DNA of 64,000 bases from an uncultured bacterium (GTDB taxonomy: Bacteria > Bacillota_I > Bacilli_A > RFN20 > CAG-826), in assembly GCA_949293255.1 (NCBI GenBank), contig CASFCL010000005.1:1-64000 (forward strand), in the 5' to 3' direction. The position numbers and the translations under genes were made by a program. The notes beneath the pieces are model-generated. The model had not been told where the DNA came from, ran no database searches, and worked only from the letters and a program-made list of their open reading frames with translations. This document shows positions 32,893 to 43,474 of the stretch, piece by piece. Within the stretch, counting starts at the first letter, position 1; each line of letters begins with the position of its first letter.

Positions 32893-34556
32893 GAATTAGA
32901 ATTGTTTTAAGTAATTTCTTTATTTTACTTACTTGTTTAGTACTTTTTCTTTCTGGAGGAAGTATCATAATTTCTTCAATAAATGAAACGACAACTCATA
33001 ACGAATTACAAAATTATTTAGAAGTTGCTTGTAGATATTTTGATGGTTCAAACGCAGATGATTTAGGTAAATTATTAACTTTTGAAAACGATTATTTAAG
33101 GGTTAGTGTCATCGGAATTGATGGTGATGTTATCTATGATAACTTTGAAGATGAATCCACTATGGAAAATCACCTTAATAGACCTGAAATTTCATCTTTA
33201 GGATCTTTCCAGACAAGATATTCTGATACATTAGAAATAAACATGGTTTATTTAGCTAGACTTGATGATGGATATTATGTTCGCTTAGCAATTCCGGTTA
33301 GTATCGTTGATGACATAATTTATGGATTTAATCTCTATTCGGTTATTGCTTTATTAATCTTATTAATATTATCTTCAATTTCAATGTTATTTTTAACTAA
33401 AACTATTACTAAACCAATTACATTAGAGGTAAGAAGACTTGGAGCAGTTTTAAATATGAATCTTGATATCAAAGATGACGATGTTAAAACTTTATCTAAA
33501 CAAATTGAAATGGTTAGAGAAGAGCTAGATTCAGAAGTTAAAAAAGCAAATATTGAAAAAAATAAAGTCGACTATATTATCAATAATATTCAAGAAGGCT
33601 TAATAATTTTAAATGCTGTTAAAGAAGTAGTGCTTATAAATAAAGTTGCTTTAAGTGGTTTTGAATTAAAAAGTGAAGAAGTCTTAAATAAAAATTACTT
33701 ATATTTATTCAGAAATAATGAAATTGTTAATTTTGTTGATGAAGCTTTTAATAAAAAAGCAAATTTATCAAAAGAAATTAAATTGAATGACAAAAATTAT
33801 TTATTTGAATTTAATTATCTAAATGAAGATTGGAATAAAAAGAATGATGGTGGATCTTTATCAATTATCATGATTGATGTAACAAAATTAGATGAAGTTC
33901 AAAAAATGAAAAGAGATTTCTTTGCAAACGCATCTCATGAACTTAAGTCTCCTTTAACTTCAATTATCGGTAATTTGCAACTTTTAGACCAAAACTTTAT
34001 AAAAACTAAAAAAGAAAAAGATGAAGTTATAAAATCTTCAATCAAAGAAGCAAAACGTATGTCAAAAATCATTTCTGATATGCTTGAATTATCATATTTA
34101 GAAGGAAAAGAAAAAGTTAGAGTGGAGAATTTAAAATTAGATTCTTTTATCAATTCAATTGTTGAAAGATATCAACCTACTTTAAAAGAGAAAAATATTA
34201 AATTAAATTTAAATTTGACACCTGCTGAGATCGTAATAGAAGCAAATGATGCTGATTACTTACTTAGTAATTTAATTGATAACGCCATTAAATATACAAA
34301 TAGTGGTGGCATCATTAATATTGAATTATTAGAAAACCATTTAGTTATAGAAGATAATGGAATTGGTATAGCAAAAGAAGATCAAGAAAGAATATTTGAA
34401 AGATTCTATCGAGTCGATAAAGCAAGAAGTAAAGAGCTTGGTGGCACTGGATTAGGCTTATCAATTGTCAAACATATTTGCGTAAAATATGGTTATAAAA
34501 TAGAAGTAAATTCAGAAATTAATAAGGGTACAAAATTTACAATTATTTTTAAATAA
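32889..34556 (+). CDS. phoR: Sensor histidine kinase, PhoR type
   Basis: Membrane kinase of 555 residues that phosphorylates the neighbouring regulator. Membrane segments at about 4-26 and 150-172 flank an extracytoplasmic sensor of about 120 residues (FENDYLRVSVIGIDGDVIYD). A HAMP-like linker and a PAS domain (NIQEGLIILNAVKEVVLIN) follow. The HisKA box is FFANASHELKSPLTSI with H350; ATP-binding motifs are NLIDNAIKYT, IEDNGIGI, FERFYRVDKARS and GGTGLGLSI. Four-base overlap with the regulator gene indicates coupling. Confidence 0.9.
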   Translation: MRIRIVLSNFFILLTCLVLFLSGGSIIISSINETTTHNELQNYLEVACRYFDGSNADDLGKLLTFENDYLRVSVIGIDGDVIYDNFEDESTMENHLNRPEISSLGSFQTRYSDTLEINMVYLARLDDGYYVRLAIPVSIVDDIIYGFNLYSVIALLILLILSSISMLFLTKTITKPITLEVRRLGAVLNMNLDIKDDDVKTLSKQIEMVREELDSEVKKANIEKNKVDYIINNIQEGLIILNAVKEVVLINKVALSGFELKSEEVLNKNYLYLFRNNEIVNFVDEAFNKKANLSKEIKLNDKNYLFEFNYLNEDWNKKNDGGSLSIIMIDVTKLDEVQKMKRDFFANASHELKSPLTSIIGNLQLLDQNFIKTKKEKDEVIKSSIKEAKRMSKIISDMLELSYLEGKEKVRVENLKLDSFINSIVERYQPTLKEKNIKLNLNLTPAEIVIEANDADYLLSNLIDNAIKYTNSGGIINIELLENHLVIEDNGIGIAKEDQERIFERFYRVDKARSKELGGTGLGLSIVKHICVKYGYKIEVNSEINKGTKFTIIFK

Positions 34557-34594
34557 ATAGACTATTAAAGCCTTTTAGTTTAGTCTTAATAAAT

Positions 34595-35787
34595 ATGATA
34601 GAAAAGAAAATTTTTGGTAATGTTTTATATGGTCAAAGCGGAGGCCCAACAAGTGTAATAAATGCATCTGCTTTTGGTTTAATAAATGCTGCTTTAAAAA
34701 ACGAAAATATAGAAAAAGTATACGCAATGAGATATGGAATAAATGGTATTTTAAGTGACAATCTTTTAGAAATTAAAGATGATAAAAATCTAAAAAAACT
34801 ACTTAATACTCCTGGAGTGCATTCGGTTCAAATCGCTATAAACTTGATGATTTTTCAAAAAACACTGCAGATTTCCAACAAATTTTAAAAATATTCTAAA
34901 AATACAATATCAGATATTTCTTTTATAACGGTGGAAATGACTCGATGGACACCATTAATAATATTTCTAAATACTTAGAACTGAATGATTATAAATGTAA
35001 TTGTATTGGTATCAATAAAACCATTGATAACGATTTAATGAATACTCATTTTTCTTTAGGATTTGCCTCAAGTGATAAGTTTATTATCAATAGTGTAATT
35101 GAAGTTTATCTTGATGATTATTCTATATAAAAAAAGGAAGAGTTAACATCATTGAAACAATGGGAAGAAATGCTGGATTTTTAGCGGCTAGTTCAATTGT
35201 AGCTAAAGTTAAAGGTTGCTCTCTTGATTTAATTTATGTTCCTGAAGATGTTTTGATATCGAAGATTTCTTAAATCAAGTAGAGAAAATTTATTTAGAAA
35301 AAGGTAATTGCCTTGTCGTTATTAGTGAAGGAATAAGAAATAAAGAAGGTAAATTATTCTTTGAAACTAATGAAAATTTTGACGTTTTCGGACATTAACA
35401 ACTTGGTGGAGCTGCTGCTAAATTATCAACTGTTGTTGAAGATAGATTAAACTTCCCTGTTAGATATATATTGAACTTTCTTTACTTCAAAGAGCAAACT
35501 CAATGTTTTTAAGTAAAACTGAAGTTGATCTTGCTATTAAATTATCTGAGTTTGCCTTTAATAAAGCACTTGAAGGAGAAAGTAACAAAGTTGTAACTAT
35601 CGAATATAAAAACAAGAAATTTTCTTTCAATTTATTCCCAATCGATTCAATAGCTAACAAAGAAAGAAAACTTGATCTTGAATATATTGATAACAAAAAA
35701 CATATCATTAAAGACTCATATATTGACTACATTTTACCTTTAATTGATGGAGAAGATGGGCTCATTGATGTTTATAAATGTGATTGA
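34595..35787 (+). pseudogene. Broken PPi-dependent phosphofructokinase
   Basis: The first frame has GNVLYGQSGGPTSVINASAF, the PPi-PFK phosphate-binding block, and RYGINGIL. Later pieces follow in order in changing frames: YFFYNGGNDSMDTINNISKY, CIGINKTIDNDLMNTHFSLG, ETMGRNAGFLAASS (sugar binding), VVISEGI and QLGGAAAKLSTVVEDRLNFP. There are stops at about 34886, 35128 and 35396 and frameshifts near 34840, 35250 and 35470. The final frame to 35787 encodes 94 residues. The gene was an enzyme of glycolysis using pyrophosphate; it is clearly dead. Loss suggests that an ATP-PFK elsewhere takes over or glycolysis is altered. Confidence 0.93.
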
Positions 35788-35845
35788 TGCAGTCGAAAAA
35801 ATTTTAAATTCGAAATTAATATATTATTAAAATCTTTTTACAAAA

Positions 35846-35873
35846 TTGACATAAATATAAAGGTTGTAATAAT
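35846..35873 (+). promoter_or_regulatory. Promoter of rplM-rpsI
   Basis: A consensus TTGACA at 35846-35851 is followed after 15-16 bases by TAATAAT at 35867-35873. Confidence 0.65.
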
Positions 35874-35879
35874 TTTATA

Positions 35880-36020
35880 TCACGGAGTTTGTGGAAAGGA
35901 TTTCGTTAGACGATTTATATCATAATTTTCTTTACAAGTATATTCTAAAAGAATATAATCTTTAAGACACGATTTCTAATGAAAGAATTTTTGTCCCGGT
36001 AAGACTATAAATTTATGAAA
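35880..36020 (+). promoter_or_regulatory. Candidate L13 leader upstream of rplM
   Basis: About 140 bases of transcribed, untranslated sequence. It contains TATTCTAAAAGAATA (an 11-base hairpin, about 35941-35955), TTTACAAG, TTTAAGACACGATTTC and TTTTGTCCCGGTAAG. Firmicutes rplM mRNAs carry an L13-binding leader at this position. I assign it by position and these blocks; I did not fold it. Confidence 0.5.
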
Positions 36021-36033
36021 GGAAATTGATTGT

Positions 36034-36492
36034 ATGAATAGAGAAACAACTAGTTTAAAGAAAGAAGAAATTACTCGTAAATGGTATGTTGTAGATGCAA
36101 CCAACAAAACATTTGGCAGACTTGCAAGTGATGTTGCAGTTTATTTAATGGGTAAAGAAAAACCATCATGGACACCAAACCAAGATTGCGGTGACTACAT
36201 TGTCGTTATTAATTGCGAAAAAGTTAAGTTCACAAGTCCACACAAATTATTTAACAAAAAGTATTATAACGTCAGCGGTTACAATGGTGGTATGAGAGTT
36301 AGAACTCTTAAAGAAATGCTTGAAAAATACCCAGAAGAATTATTTGAAAGAGCAGTCTGGGGAATGCTTCCAAAAGGAAGATTAGGTAGACAAATGGCTA
36401 AAAAGTTATTTGTTTATAAAGGTTCTGAACACAAACACACAGCTCAAAACCCACAACCACTCGAATTTTCAAATTTAGGAGGTAACAAATAA
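36034..36492 (+). CDS. rplM: Ribosomal protein L13
   Basis: 50S protein of 152 residues. [19 protein letters not shown] near the start, [20 protein letters not shown] and [18 protein letters not shown] are standard blocks. AAAGGAAA precedes ATG. It is followed by rpsI with a one-base overlap, the universal pair. The pair lies apart from the alpha operon, unlike Bacillus, where it follows truA next to rplQ. Confidence 0.97.
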   Translation: MNRETTSLKKEEITRKWYVVDATNKTFGRLASDVAVYLMGKEKPSWTPNQDCGDYIVVINCEKVKFTSPHKLFNKKYYNVSGYNGGMRVRTLKEMLEKYPEELFERAVWGMLPKGRLGRQMAKKLFVYKGSEHKHTAQNPQPLEFSNLGGNK

Positions 36493-36887
36493 TGGCAGCT
36501 AAGAAAGAATTTTTCTACGGTACAGGTAGACGTAAAAGCTCAGTAGCTAGAGTCTTCGTAAAACCAGGAAAAGGAAGTATCACTGTTAACGAACAAGATG
36601 TAAACGCATACTTCCCATATGCAACATTAGTTTTGGATTTAAAACAACCTCTTACAATTTTAGGAGTTGAAGGTAAATATGATATCGTTGCTACTGTTAA
36701 AGGCGGCGGTTTCTCAGGACAAGCTGGTGCTTTAAGACTTGGTATTGCTAGAGCTTTACTTGAAGCAGGTGAAGATAGAAAATCACTCAAAGTTAACGGA
36801 ATGTTAACAAGAAATGCAAGAGTTAAAGAAAGAAAGAAATACGGTCTCAAAAAGGCAAGAAGAGCTCCACAATTCTCAAAACGTTAA
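36492..36887 (+). CDS. rpsI: Ribosomal protein S9
   Basis: 30S protein of 131 residues. [19 protein letters not shown] near the start, [22 protein letters not shown] in the middle and the basic [17 protein letters not shown] tail, whose final Lys-Arg reaches the P site, are all present. GGAGG precedes the start, inside the end of rplM. Confidence 0.98.
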   Translation: MAAKKEFFYGTGRRKSSVARVFVKPGKGSITVNEQDVNAYFPYATLVLDLKQPLTILGVEGKYDIVATVKGGGFSGQAGALRLGIARALLEAGEDRKSLKVNGMLTRNARVKERKKYGLKKARRAPQFSKR

Positions 36888-36915
36888 TCTTTTTAGAAAA
36901 CTGTTTAACTATTAC

Positions 36916-36944
36916 AAAATGGATTGGAATTTCCAATCCATTTT
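36916..36944 (+). terminator. Terminator after rpsI
   Basis: Perfect twelve-base arms AAAATGGATTGG/CCAATCCATTTT with a five-base AATTT loop, followed by CTTTTA. Confidence 0.85.
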
Positions 36945-37017
36945 CTTTTAAATATTAAAAGGAATGAAATTAAAGATTATTAAATGTATAATAACAAGGC
37001 TAAAGAAAGGATTTTAA

Positions 37018-38148
<1,131 letters not shown>

Positions 38149-38149
38149 T

Positions 38150-39205
38150 ATGGATATAAATTTATTTGATTATTATTTACCTGAAGAATTAATTGCTCAA
38201 TCTCCATCTTCAAAAAGAGATGAATGCAAACTTTTAGTTATCAATAGAGAAACCAAAACATACGAAGATAAACACTTCTATGATATTCTTGATTACCTTC
38301 ATGAAGGCGATGTTTTAGTTAGAAATAATACAAAAGTTATTCCTGCTAGACTATTTGGTGTTAAAGATCAAACTGGAGCAAAAGTAGAAGTTTTATTATT
38401 AAAAGATTTAGGTGATGATACTTTTGAATGTTTATGTGGTAATGCAAAAGCAATCAAACAAGGAACTGTCATTCATTTTAAAGATGATATTTTAATTGGG
38501 ACTTGCGTTGGAGTTTTTGATGAAGGTATTAGACATATTAAATTTAAATATGAAGGAATCTTTTTAGAAGAACTTGATAAGGTCGGGTTAATGCCTCTTC
38601 CTCCTTATATTCATAAACAAGTTGATGATAACAATAAATATCAAACTGTATATGCAAAAGTTAGTGGAAGTAGTGCAGCTCCTACAGCTGGATTTCATTT
38701 TACAGAAGAACTTTTAAAGAAAGTTAAAGAAAAAAGAATTGAAATTGTTGATATAACTTTAAATATTGGTTTAGGAACTTTTAGACCAGTAAAAGTTAAG
38801 GATACAAAAGACCATATTATGCATTCAGAATCCTATGAAATTTCAAAAAACGCTGCAGAAACCCTAAATTTAGCAAAAAAAGAGCATAGAAGAATCATTG
38901 CAATTGGTACAACTTCAGTTAGAACTTTAGAAGCTAATTTTGCAAAATTTAATGAGTTTAAAGAAGAGAAATCTTCAACGAATATTTTTATTTCTCCTGG
39001 CTATGAATATAAAGCCATCGATTGTTTAATAACAAATTTTCACTTACCAAAATCGACATTAATTATGTTAGTTAGTGCATTTATGGGAAGAGAATTTACT
39101 TTAGAAGTTTATAAATATGCAGTTGATCAAAAATATAGATTCTTCTCGTTTGGAGATGCTATGTTTATATACGGAAACTATGATTATAACAAGGAAAACA
39201 TATAG
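38150..39205 (+). CDS. queA: S-adenosylmethionine:tRNA ribosyltransferase-isomerase
   Basis: Builds the cyclopentene ring of epoxyqueuosine on tRNA using S-adenosylmethionine. FDYYLPEELIAQSPSSKRDE at the start, VRNNTKVIPARLFG, the SGSSAAPTAGFHFTEELL block near residue 172 and FHLPKSTLIMLVSAF near the end define QueA. 351 residues is normal. It starts 2 bases after tgt and is followed 4 bases later by queH. Confidence 0.97.
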   Translation: MDINLFDYYLPEELIAQSPSSKRDECKLLVINRETKTYEDKHFYDILDYLHEGDVLVRNNTKVIPARLFGVKDQTGAKVEVLLLKDLGDDTFECLCGNAKAIKQGTVIHFKDDILIGTCVGVFDEGIRHIKFKYEGIFLEELDKVGLMPLPPYIHKQVDDNNKYQTVYAKVSGSSAAPTAGFHFTEELLKKVKEKRIEIVDITLNIGLGTFRPVKVKDTKDHIMHSESYEISKNAAETLNLAKKEHRRIIAIGTTSVRTLEANFAKFNEFKEEKSSTNIFISPGYEYKAIDCLITNFHLPKSTLIMLVSAFMGREFTLEVYKYAVDQKYRFFSFGDAMFIYGNYDYNKENI

Positions 39206-39208
39206 AAA

Positions 39209-39832
39209 ATGAAAGAAGATTACTATAAAGAATCCTTAAAAATAATTAAAGATATAAAAGAAAAAGATAAAGAACCTGAACTCCTTTTACATGTTTGTTG
39301 TGGTGCTTGTTCTTGCTTTCCTCTTTTATTTTTAGCAACAATTTTTAAAATTACTATCTTATTTTCAAATTCAAATATTTATCCATATGAAGAATTCAAC
39401 ACAAGATTAAATGCTTTAAAAAAGTATGTAGCAGTAGTTGAAGAAAAATTAGATACAAAATTTAATATTATTGTTGATGATTATGACTATAACAATTTTG
39501 CTCAAGATTTAATTCCTTTAAAAGATGAAAAAGAGGGTGGAGCAAGATGCCATTTATGCATCAAAAAAAGATTTGTTCGATTATTTGAATACGCTAAAAA
39601 TAACAATTTTAAATACGTTACAACAGTAATGTCTATTTCAAGAAATAAAGATGCAATTTATTTAAATAAATTAGGAAAAGAATTTGAAAAAATGTATCCT
39701 GAAATTAAATATATCATCTGTGATTTTAAACGAAATGGTGGACAAGAAATTGGTATTGAATTATCTAAAAAATATGGAGTTTATAGACAAGAATATTGCG
39801 GGTGTGAATTCTCGTTAAATTTAAAACATTAA
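39209..39832 (+). CDS. queH: Epoxyqueuosine reductase QueH
   Basis: Reduces epoxyqueuosine to queuosine in tRNA, replacing QueG. At 207 residues it has the DUF208/QueH Cys set: LHVCCGACSC near residue 30, RCHLC near residue 113 and EYCGCEFS near residue 198. These Cys bind an Fe-S cluster and metal. It completes a three-gene tgt-queA-queH unit. No preQ1 synthesis genes are in view, so preQ1 or preQ0 may be imported or the genes may lie elsewhere. Confidence 0.93.
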   Translation: MKEDYYKESLKIIKDIKEKDKEPELLLHVCCGACSCFPLLFLATIFKITILFSNSNIYPYEEFNTRLNALKKYVAVVEEKLDTKFNIIVDDYDYNNFAQDLIPLKDEKEGGARCHLCIKKRFVRLFEYAKNNNFKYVTTVMSISRNKDAIYLNKLGKEFEKMYPEIKYIICDFKRNGGQEIGIELSKKYGVYRQEYCGCEFSLNLKH

Positions 39833-39844
39833 AAGCGATTTATT

Positions 39845-39853
39845 TGATAAAAT
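39845..39853 (+). promoter_or_regulatory. Extended -10 with leaderless spacing
   Basis: TGATAAAAT (TG-n-TAAAAT) ends 7 bases before the ATG at 39861. No ribosome-binding site lies between. Confidence 0.5.
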
Positions 39854-39860
39854 ATAATCT

Positions 39861-40604
39861 ATGAACAATAAAGTTGAATTATTTGTCGTTTCACATAAAA
39901 AGCTCGATAGATCTTTTTATCCCGATAGAAGCATTATTTATGTAGGAAAACATAGTGATTTTTATAAAGAAGAGCAAGATTTTAGCGATAATAGTGGTGA
40001 AAATATTGCTGATCTTAACTATACATATTGTGAATGTACTGCAATTTATTGGATTTATAAAAATTCTAATGCCGATGTAGTAGGTGTTGAACATTATAGA
40101 AGATTCTTTAGAAATTTTTTCAATTTAAAATCAAAAAAATATTTTGTTAAAAAGTTAAAAAAATACGACTACATCTTACCTTTTCAATATTACATGATTA
40201 ATACAGTTAAAAAAGATTTAATCAAACATCATGGCCAATTTTCTTACGATATTTTAAAAGAAGCTTTTGAAAATGTTTTCCCTGAGCATTTAGATTGTTT
40301 TAATAAGGTTATGAACTCACATCATTTAACTTTATTTAATATGATGGTTGCTAAAAAAAGCGACTTCGATAAATACTGCGATTTTATATTCCCTATTTTA
40401 GATTATGTCTTTAAAAATTGTGAAATACCTACTGATCCAGTGCAACGTAGATTGGTTGGATTTTTATCAGAAAGATTGATGAATATCTTTTTAGAAAAAG
40501 AGAAAAAAGAGAGAAAATTAAAAGTAAAACATCGTTTAGTTTTATTTTCATATAAATATAAAAAAGTTGAAAATTGCGATAAAAACCCTGCAAAAATGAG
40601 GTAA
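39861..40604 (+). CDS. DUF4422-family protein, probable glycosyltransferase
   Basis: A 247-residue protein. VELFVVSHKKLDRSF at its start, the ECTAIYWIYKNSNADVVGVEHYRRFF block near residues 58-85, DYILPFQYYM and HHLTLFNMMVAKKSDFDKYC are typical of DUF4422, found in capsule and exopolysaccharide clusters. The next gene encodes a nucleotide-sugar dehydratase, which supports a role in surface sugars. A TGATAAAAT extended -10 ends 7 bases ahead of ATG with no Shine-Dalgarno: probably leaderless. Confidence 0.8.
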   Translation: MNNKVELFVVSHKKLDRSFYPDRSIIYVGKHSDFYKEEQDFSDNSGENIADLNYTYCECTAIYWIYKNSNADVVGVEHYRRFFRNFFNLKSKKYFVKKLKKYDYILPFQYYMINTVKKDLIKHHGQFSYDILKEAFENVFPEHLDCFNKVMNSHHLTLFNMMVAKKSDFDKYCDFIFPILDYVFKNCEIPTDPVQRRLVGFLSERLMNIFLEKEKKERKLKVKHRLVLFSYKYKKVENCDKNPAKMR

Positions 40605-40614
40605 AATTTAAAAA

Positions 40615-41622
40615 ATGAACATTCTAGTTACTGGCGGATTTGGATTTATTGGTGCTTCTTATTTAAGAAAATATGCAACCAAAGATTGTGATGATAAATA
40701 TTTCACAATCGATATTTTTAATGGCAATGGAAATATTGAAAATATCAAAGATTTAATCGATAACAAACTTGTAACTTTTTATGAATGCGACATTAGAGAT
40801 AAAGAAAAAGTTGATGAAATTTTTGAAATAATTAGACCTGATTTAGTTATAAACTTTGCAGCTGAAACTAGTGTAGATTATTCGTTTAAGAATCCTAATA
40901 TTTTCGATGATGTTAATGTAAAAGGTGTTAGCAATCTTTTAGAAGCATCAATTAAATACAATGTTAATAGATTTCATCAAATCTCAACTGATGAAGTTTA
41001 TGGTTCTTATTCAAAGAAAGGAAAATATGGTTTTAAACCTTCTCATCCTTTAAATCCAAAAAATCCTTATTCACTTAGCAAGGCAAAAGCTGATAATTTA
41101 TGTTTAATTGCAAGAAAGAATGCAAATTTAAAAATAACTATTTCAAGATCATGCAATGTTTTTGGAGAATTGCAATCAGTCGATAAATTAATCCCGCATT
41201 CTATCCAAAACGTTTTAAATGGAAGAAAGATTGAAGTTTATGGCGATGGCAGCAATCGCCGCGAACGGATTCACGTAGACGCGTTATGCGTAGCGATAAA
41301 TAAAATTGTGACCTTAAATATGATTCCAAAACCAATTTTCCATATTGCTAGTGGTGTTGAATATTCTAATAACGAAATTGCAAAGATGATTATTGATGAA
41401 CTTAATTTGCCTGATGAGAGTATCGAATATGTAACTGATCGAGAAATTAACGACAGCAGATATTTACTCTATTTAGATAAGGTAGATTCGTTGATTATGC
41501 CAATTAGTGTTCTCACAGTTGAGGAACAACTTAGAAATTTATATAGACTTTTATACACTCAAAAATCAGATTTTTTAAAAAATTCGCAAAAAAGATTGAA
41601 GAATTTAGGACGCCTTAGATAA
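40615..41622 (+). CDS. NAD-dependent dTDP-glucose 4,6-dehydratase-like epimerase/dehydratase
   Basis: A 335-residue extended short-chain dehydrogenase. NAD-binding GGFGFIGASYL lies at residues 7-17, the D-I-R block at CDIRDKEK near residue 60, the active site at STDEVYGS near residue 123 with YSLSKAKAD (Tyr-x3-Lys) near residue 150, and GDGSNRRERIHVDALC near residue 211 takes the place of the RmlB G-D-G-x-x-x-R-D-W block. RmlB is the nearest known relative, though UDP-sugar dehydratases cannot be excluded. TAAAAT ends 7 bases before the ATG and no ribosome-binding site is seen. One 57-base segment (41241-41297) has markedly GC-rich codons. Confidence 0.85.
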   Translation: MNILVTGGFGFIGASYLRKYATKDCDDKYFTIDIFNGNGNIENIKDLIDNKLVTFYECDIRDKEKVDEIFEIIRPDLVINFAAETSVDYSFKNPNIFDDVNVKGVSNLLEASIKYNVNRFHQISTDEVYGSYSKKGKYGFKPSHPLNPKNPYSLSKAKADNLCLIARKNANLKITISRSCNVFGELQSVDKLIPHSIQNVLNGRKIEVYGDGSNRRERIHVDALCVAINKIVTLNMIPKPIFHIASGVEYSNNEIAKMIIDELNLPDESIEYVTDREINDSRYLLYLDKVDSLIMPISVLTVEEQLRNLYRLLYTQKSDFLKNSQKRLKNLGRLR

Positions 41623-41651
41623 AAATTTTTGCAAATTTTTTAAATTTCCGT

Positions 41652-41681
41652 TTGACATATATATTATATATATAGTATCAT
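41652..41681 (+). promoter_or_regulatory. Promoter of the S10 operon
   Basis: TTGACA at 41652-41657, then 18 bases of alternating AT, then TATCAT at 41676-41681. The AT-alternation also offers TATATT choices. Confidence 0.6.
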
Positions 41682-41689
41682 TTTTTGGC

Positions 41690-41795
41690 TTACGAATTGT
41701 GTTGAAGTGCGAGGTTGCTGATACACCCACAGGCGTTGTCATGAAGGTGTTCAGGGAATTCGCATAGAGCAATCGAAAGCGATGTGAAATTTAAT
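41690..41795 (+). promoter_or_regulatory. Structured leader before rpsJ (S10-operon leader)
   Basis: A GC-richer block in AT-rich surroundings: GTGCGAGGTTGCTGATACACC, then GGTGTTCAGGGAATTCGCAT. CTGATACACC pairs with GGTGTTCAG (one bulge) and GCGA with TTCGC as an outer stem. This arrangement recurs before rpsJ in Firmicutes. It is the likely site for control of the whole S10 operon, by L4 or another product. Confidence 0.6.
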
Positions 41796-41810
41796 GAAAG
41801 GAGAATATTC

Positions 41811-42122
41811 ATGGCAAAAGTCAAAAAGATCAGAGTTCGTTTACAAGCTTACGATCACCAAATTCTTGATATGGCAGTTGAGAAGATTGTAAATGTAATT
41901 CGCAAATCAGGTGCTACAGTTGTTGGACCAATTCCACTCCCAACTGAAAAGCAAGTTTACACAATCTTAAGAGCTGTTCATAAGTATAAGGATTCTCGTG
42001 AACAATTTGAAATCAGAACCCACAAAAGAATTATTGATATCAAGAATCCTAACAATGGAACAATTGAAGCTTTAAAGAAATTAGATTTACCAAGTGGTGT
42101 TGATATCGATATCAAATTATAA
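41811..42122 (+). CDS. rpsJ: Ribosomal protein S10
   Basis: 30S protein and NusE transcription factor. 103 residues from [43 protein letters not shown] and the F-E-I-R-T-H-K-R block are standard. I set ATG 41811 with AAAGGAG 8 bases ahead; the earlier ATG at 41784 lies in the leader. First gene of the operon. Confidence 0.97.
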   Translation: MAKVKKIRVRLQAYDHQILDMAVEKIVNVIRKSGATVVGPIPLPTEKQVYTILRAVHKYKDSREQFEIRTHKRIIDIKNPNNGTIEALKKLDLPSGVDIDIKL

Positions 42123-42136
42123 GGAGGTAAGACGAA

Positions 42137-42835
42137 ATGAAAGAAATCATTGGACGTAAAATTGGGATGACTCAGGTTTATGGCGAAGATGGAACAATGT
42201 ATGCAGTCAGCGTAATTGAAGTCTTACCAAACGTAGTCACTCAAAAGAAAACATTAGAAAAAGATGGTTACGAAGCAATTCAAATTGGTTATGAAGATAA
42301 GAAAGAATCAAGATTAAACAAATGCGAAAAAGGAATCTTCGCAAAAGCTAACGTAACAGCAAAAGCAAACTTATTCGAACTTAAAGGTGATGAAATGAAT
42401 AAGTTTGAAGTCGGAAACGAAATCAAAGCAGATTTATTCCAAGTTAATGATATCGTCGACGTTATCGGTACCTCAAAAGGTAGAGGATACGCAGGTGTCA
42501 TTAAGAGATGGGGACATACAATCGGACCTAAAGGACATGGTTCAGGCTACCATAGAGGACAAGGATCCTTCGCTAACAATGGTAGATGTAACAACCGTGT
42601 TATCCCAGGTAAGAAAATGTCTGGTCATATGGGAAATCAACAAGCAACTGTCTTAAATCAAATTATTGTTGGTGTATCAGTTGAAAAGAATTACATTCTT
42701 ATAAGCGGTGGCGTCCCAGGACCTAAAAAAGGACTTGTCAAAATTAGAAGTGCTGTCAAAACAAATAAGAACCCAGTAAAAGTTCAAACCTTAATTGATA
42801 GAACTCCTAAAGCTGAAGAAGTCGCAGCAAACTAA
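42137..42835 (+). CDS. rplC: Ribosomal protein L3
   Basis: 50S assembly initiator near the peptidyl-transferase centre. 232 residues: IIGRKIGMTQVYGEDG at the start, GTSKGRGYAGVIKRWGH and GSIRxSF-like GSFANNGRCNNRVIPGKKMSGHMG region in the middle, VPGPKKGLVKIRSAV near the end. AAGGAGGT precedes the start. Confidence 0.98.
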   Translation: MKEIIGRKIGMTQVYGEDGTMYAVSVIEVLPNVVTQKKTLEKDGYEAIQIGYEDKKESRLNKCEKGIFAKANVTAKANLFELKGDEMNKFEVGNEIKADLFQVNDIVDVIGTSKGRGYAGVIKRWGHTIGPKGHGSGYHRGQGSFANNGRCNNRVIPGKKMSGHMGNQQATVLNQIIVGVSVEKNYILISGGVPGPKKGLVKIRSAVKTNKNPVKVQTLIDRTPKAEEVAAN

Positions 42836-42853
42836 TGAAAGGAGATTTGAAGA

Positions 42854-43474
42854 ATGGCTAATATGAAATTAAAAGTTTATTCCCAAGATGGTAAAGAAGT
42901 CTCCACAATTAGTGTTTCAAAAGACGTCTTCGGAATTGAACCAAATGAACAAGTAATGTTCGATGCAGTTGTTACTTATCAAGCAAACAAAAGACAAGCA
43001 ACAGCAAAAACAAAGAAAAGATTTGAAGTAAGCGGTGGTGGTAAAAAACCATTCAGACAAAAAGGAACTGGTAGAGCAAGAGCTGGTTCATCAAGATCAC
43101 CAATTTGGGTTGGAGGCGGCACAGTCTTCGGTCCTACTGGAGTACAAAACTTCAAAGTTAAACAAAACAGAAAAGAGCACAATCTTGCTTTAAGAAGTGC
43201 ACTCTCATTAAAAGTTAAAGACTTAATCGTCCTCGACAGTTTAACTGTTAATGGAAAAACAAGAGAAATGGTCGATGTTTTAAAAGCATTTGACGTAGAA
43301 TGCAAAAAGACTTTAATTGTCTCTTGCGATGATAAAGTAGTTCAAGCAAGCAACAATTTAAGTAATGCAAAACTCACTTACGTTAATAACATTTCAGTTT
43401 ATGACTTATTAAATAATGAAAAAGTTATTATGCTTCAAAGTGATGTCAAAACTTTAGAGGAGGGACTTAAATAA
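42854..43474 (+). CDS. rplD: Ribosomal protein L4
   Basis: 50S protein of 206 residues whose loop lines the exit tunnel; in some bacteria it represses the S10 operon. VVTYQANKRQATAKTKKR, GGGKKPFRQKGTGRARAGSS and SPIWVGGGTVFGP form the tunnel loop. GAAAGGAG precedes the ATG, and the end overlaps the next start by one base. Confidence 0.97.
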   Translation: MANMKLKVYSQDGKEVSTISVSKDVFGIEPNEQVMFDAVVTYQANKRQATAKTKKRFEVSGGGKKPFRQKGTGRARAGSSRSPIWVGGGTVFGPTGVQNFKVKQNRKEHNLALRSALSLKVKDLIVLDSLTVNGKTREMVDVLKAFDVECKKTLIVSCDDKVVQASNNLSNAKLTYVNNISVYDLLNNEKVIMLQSDVKTLEEGLK

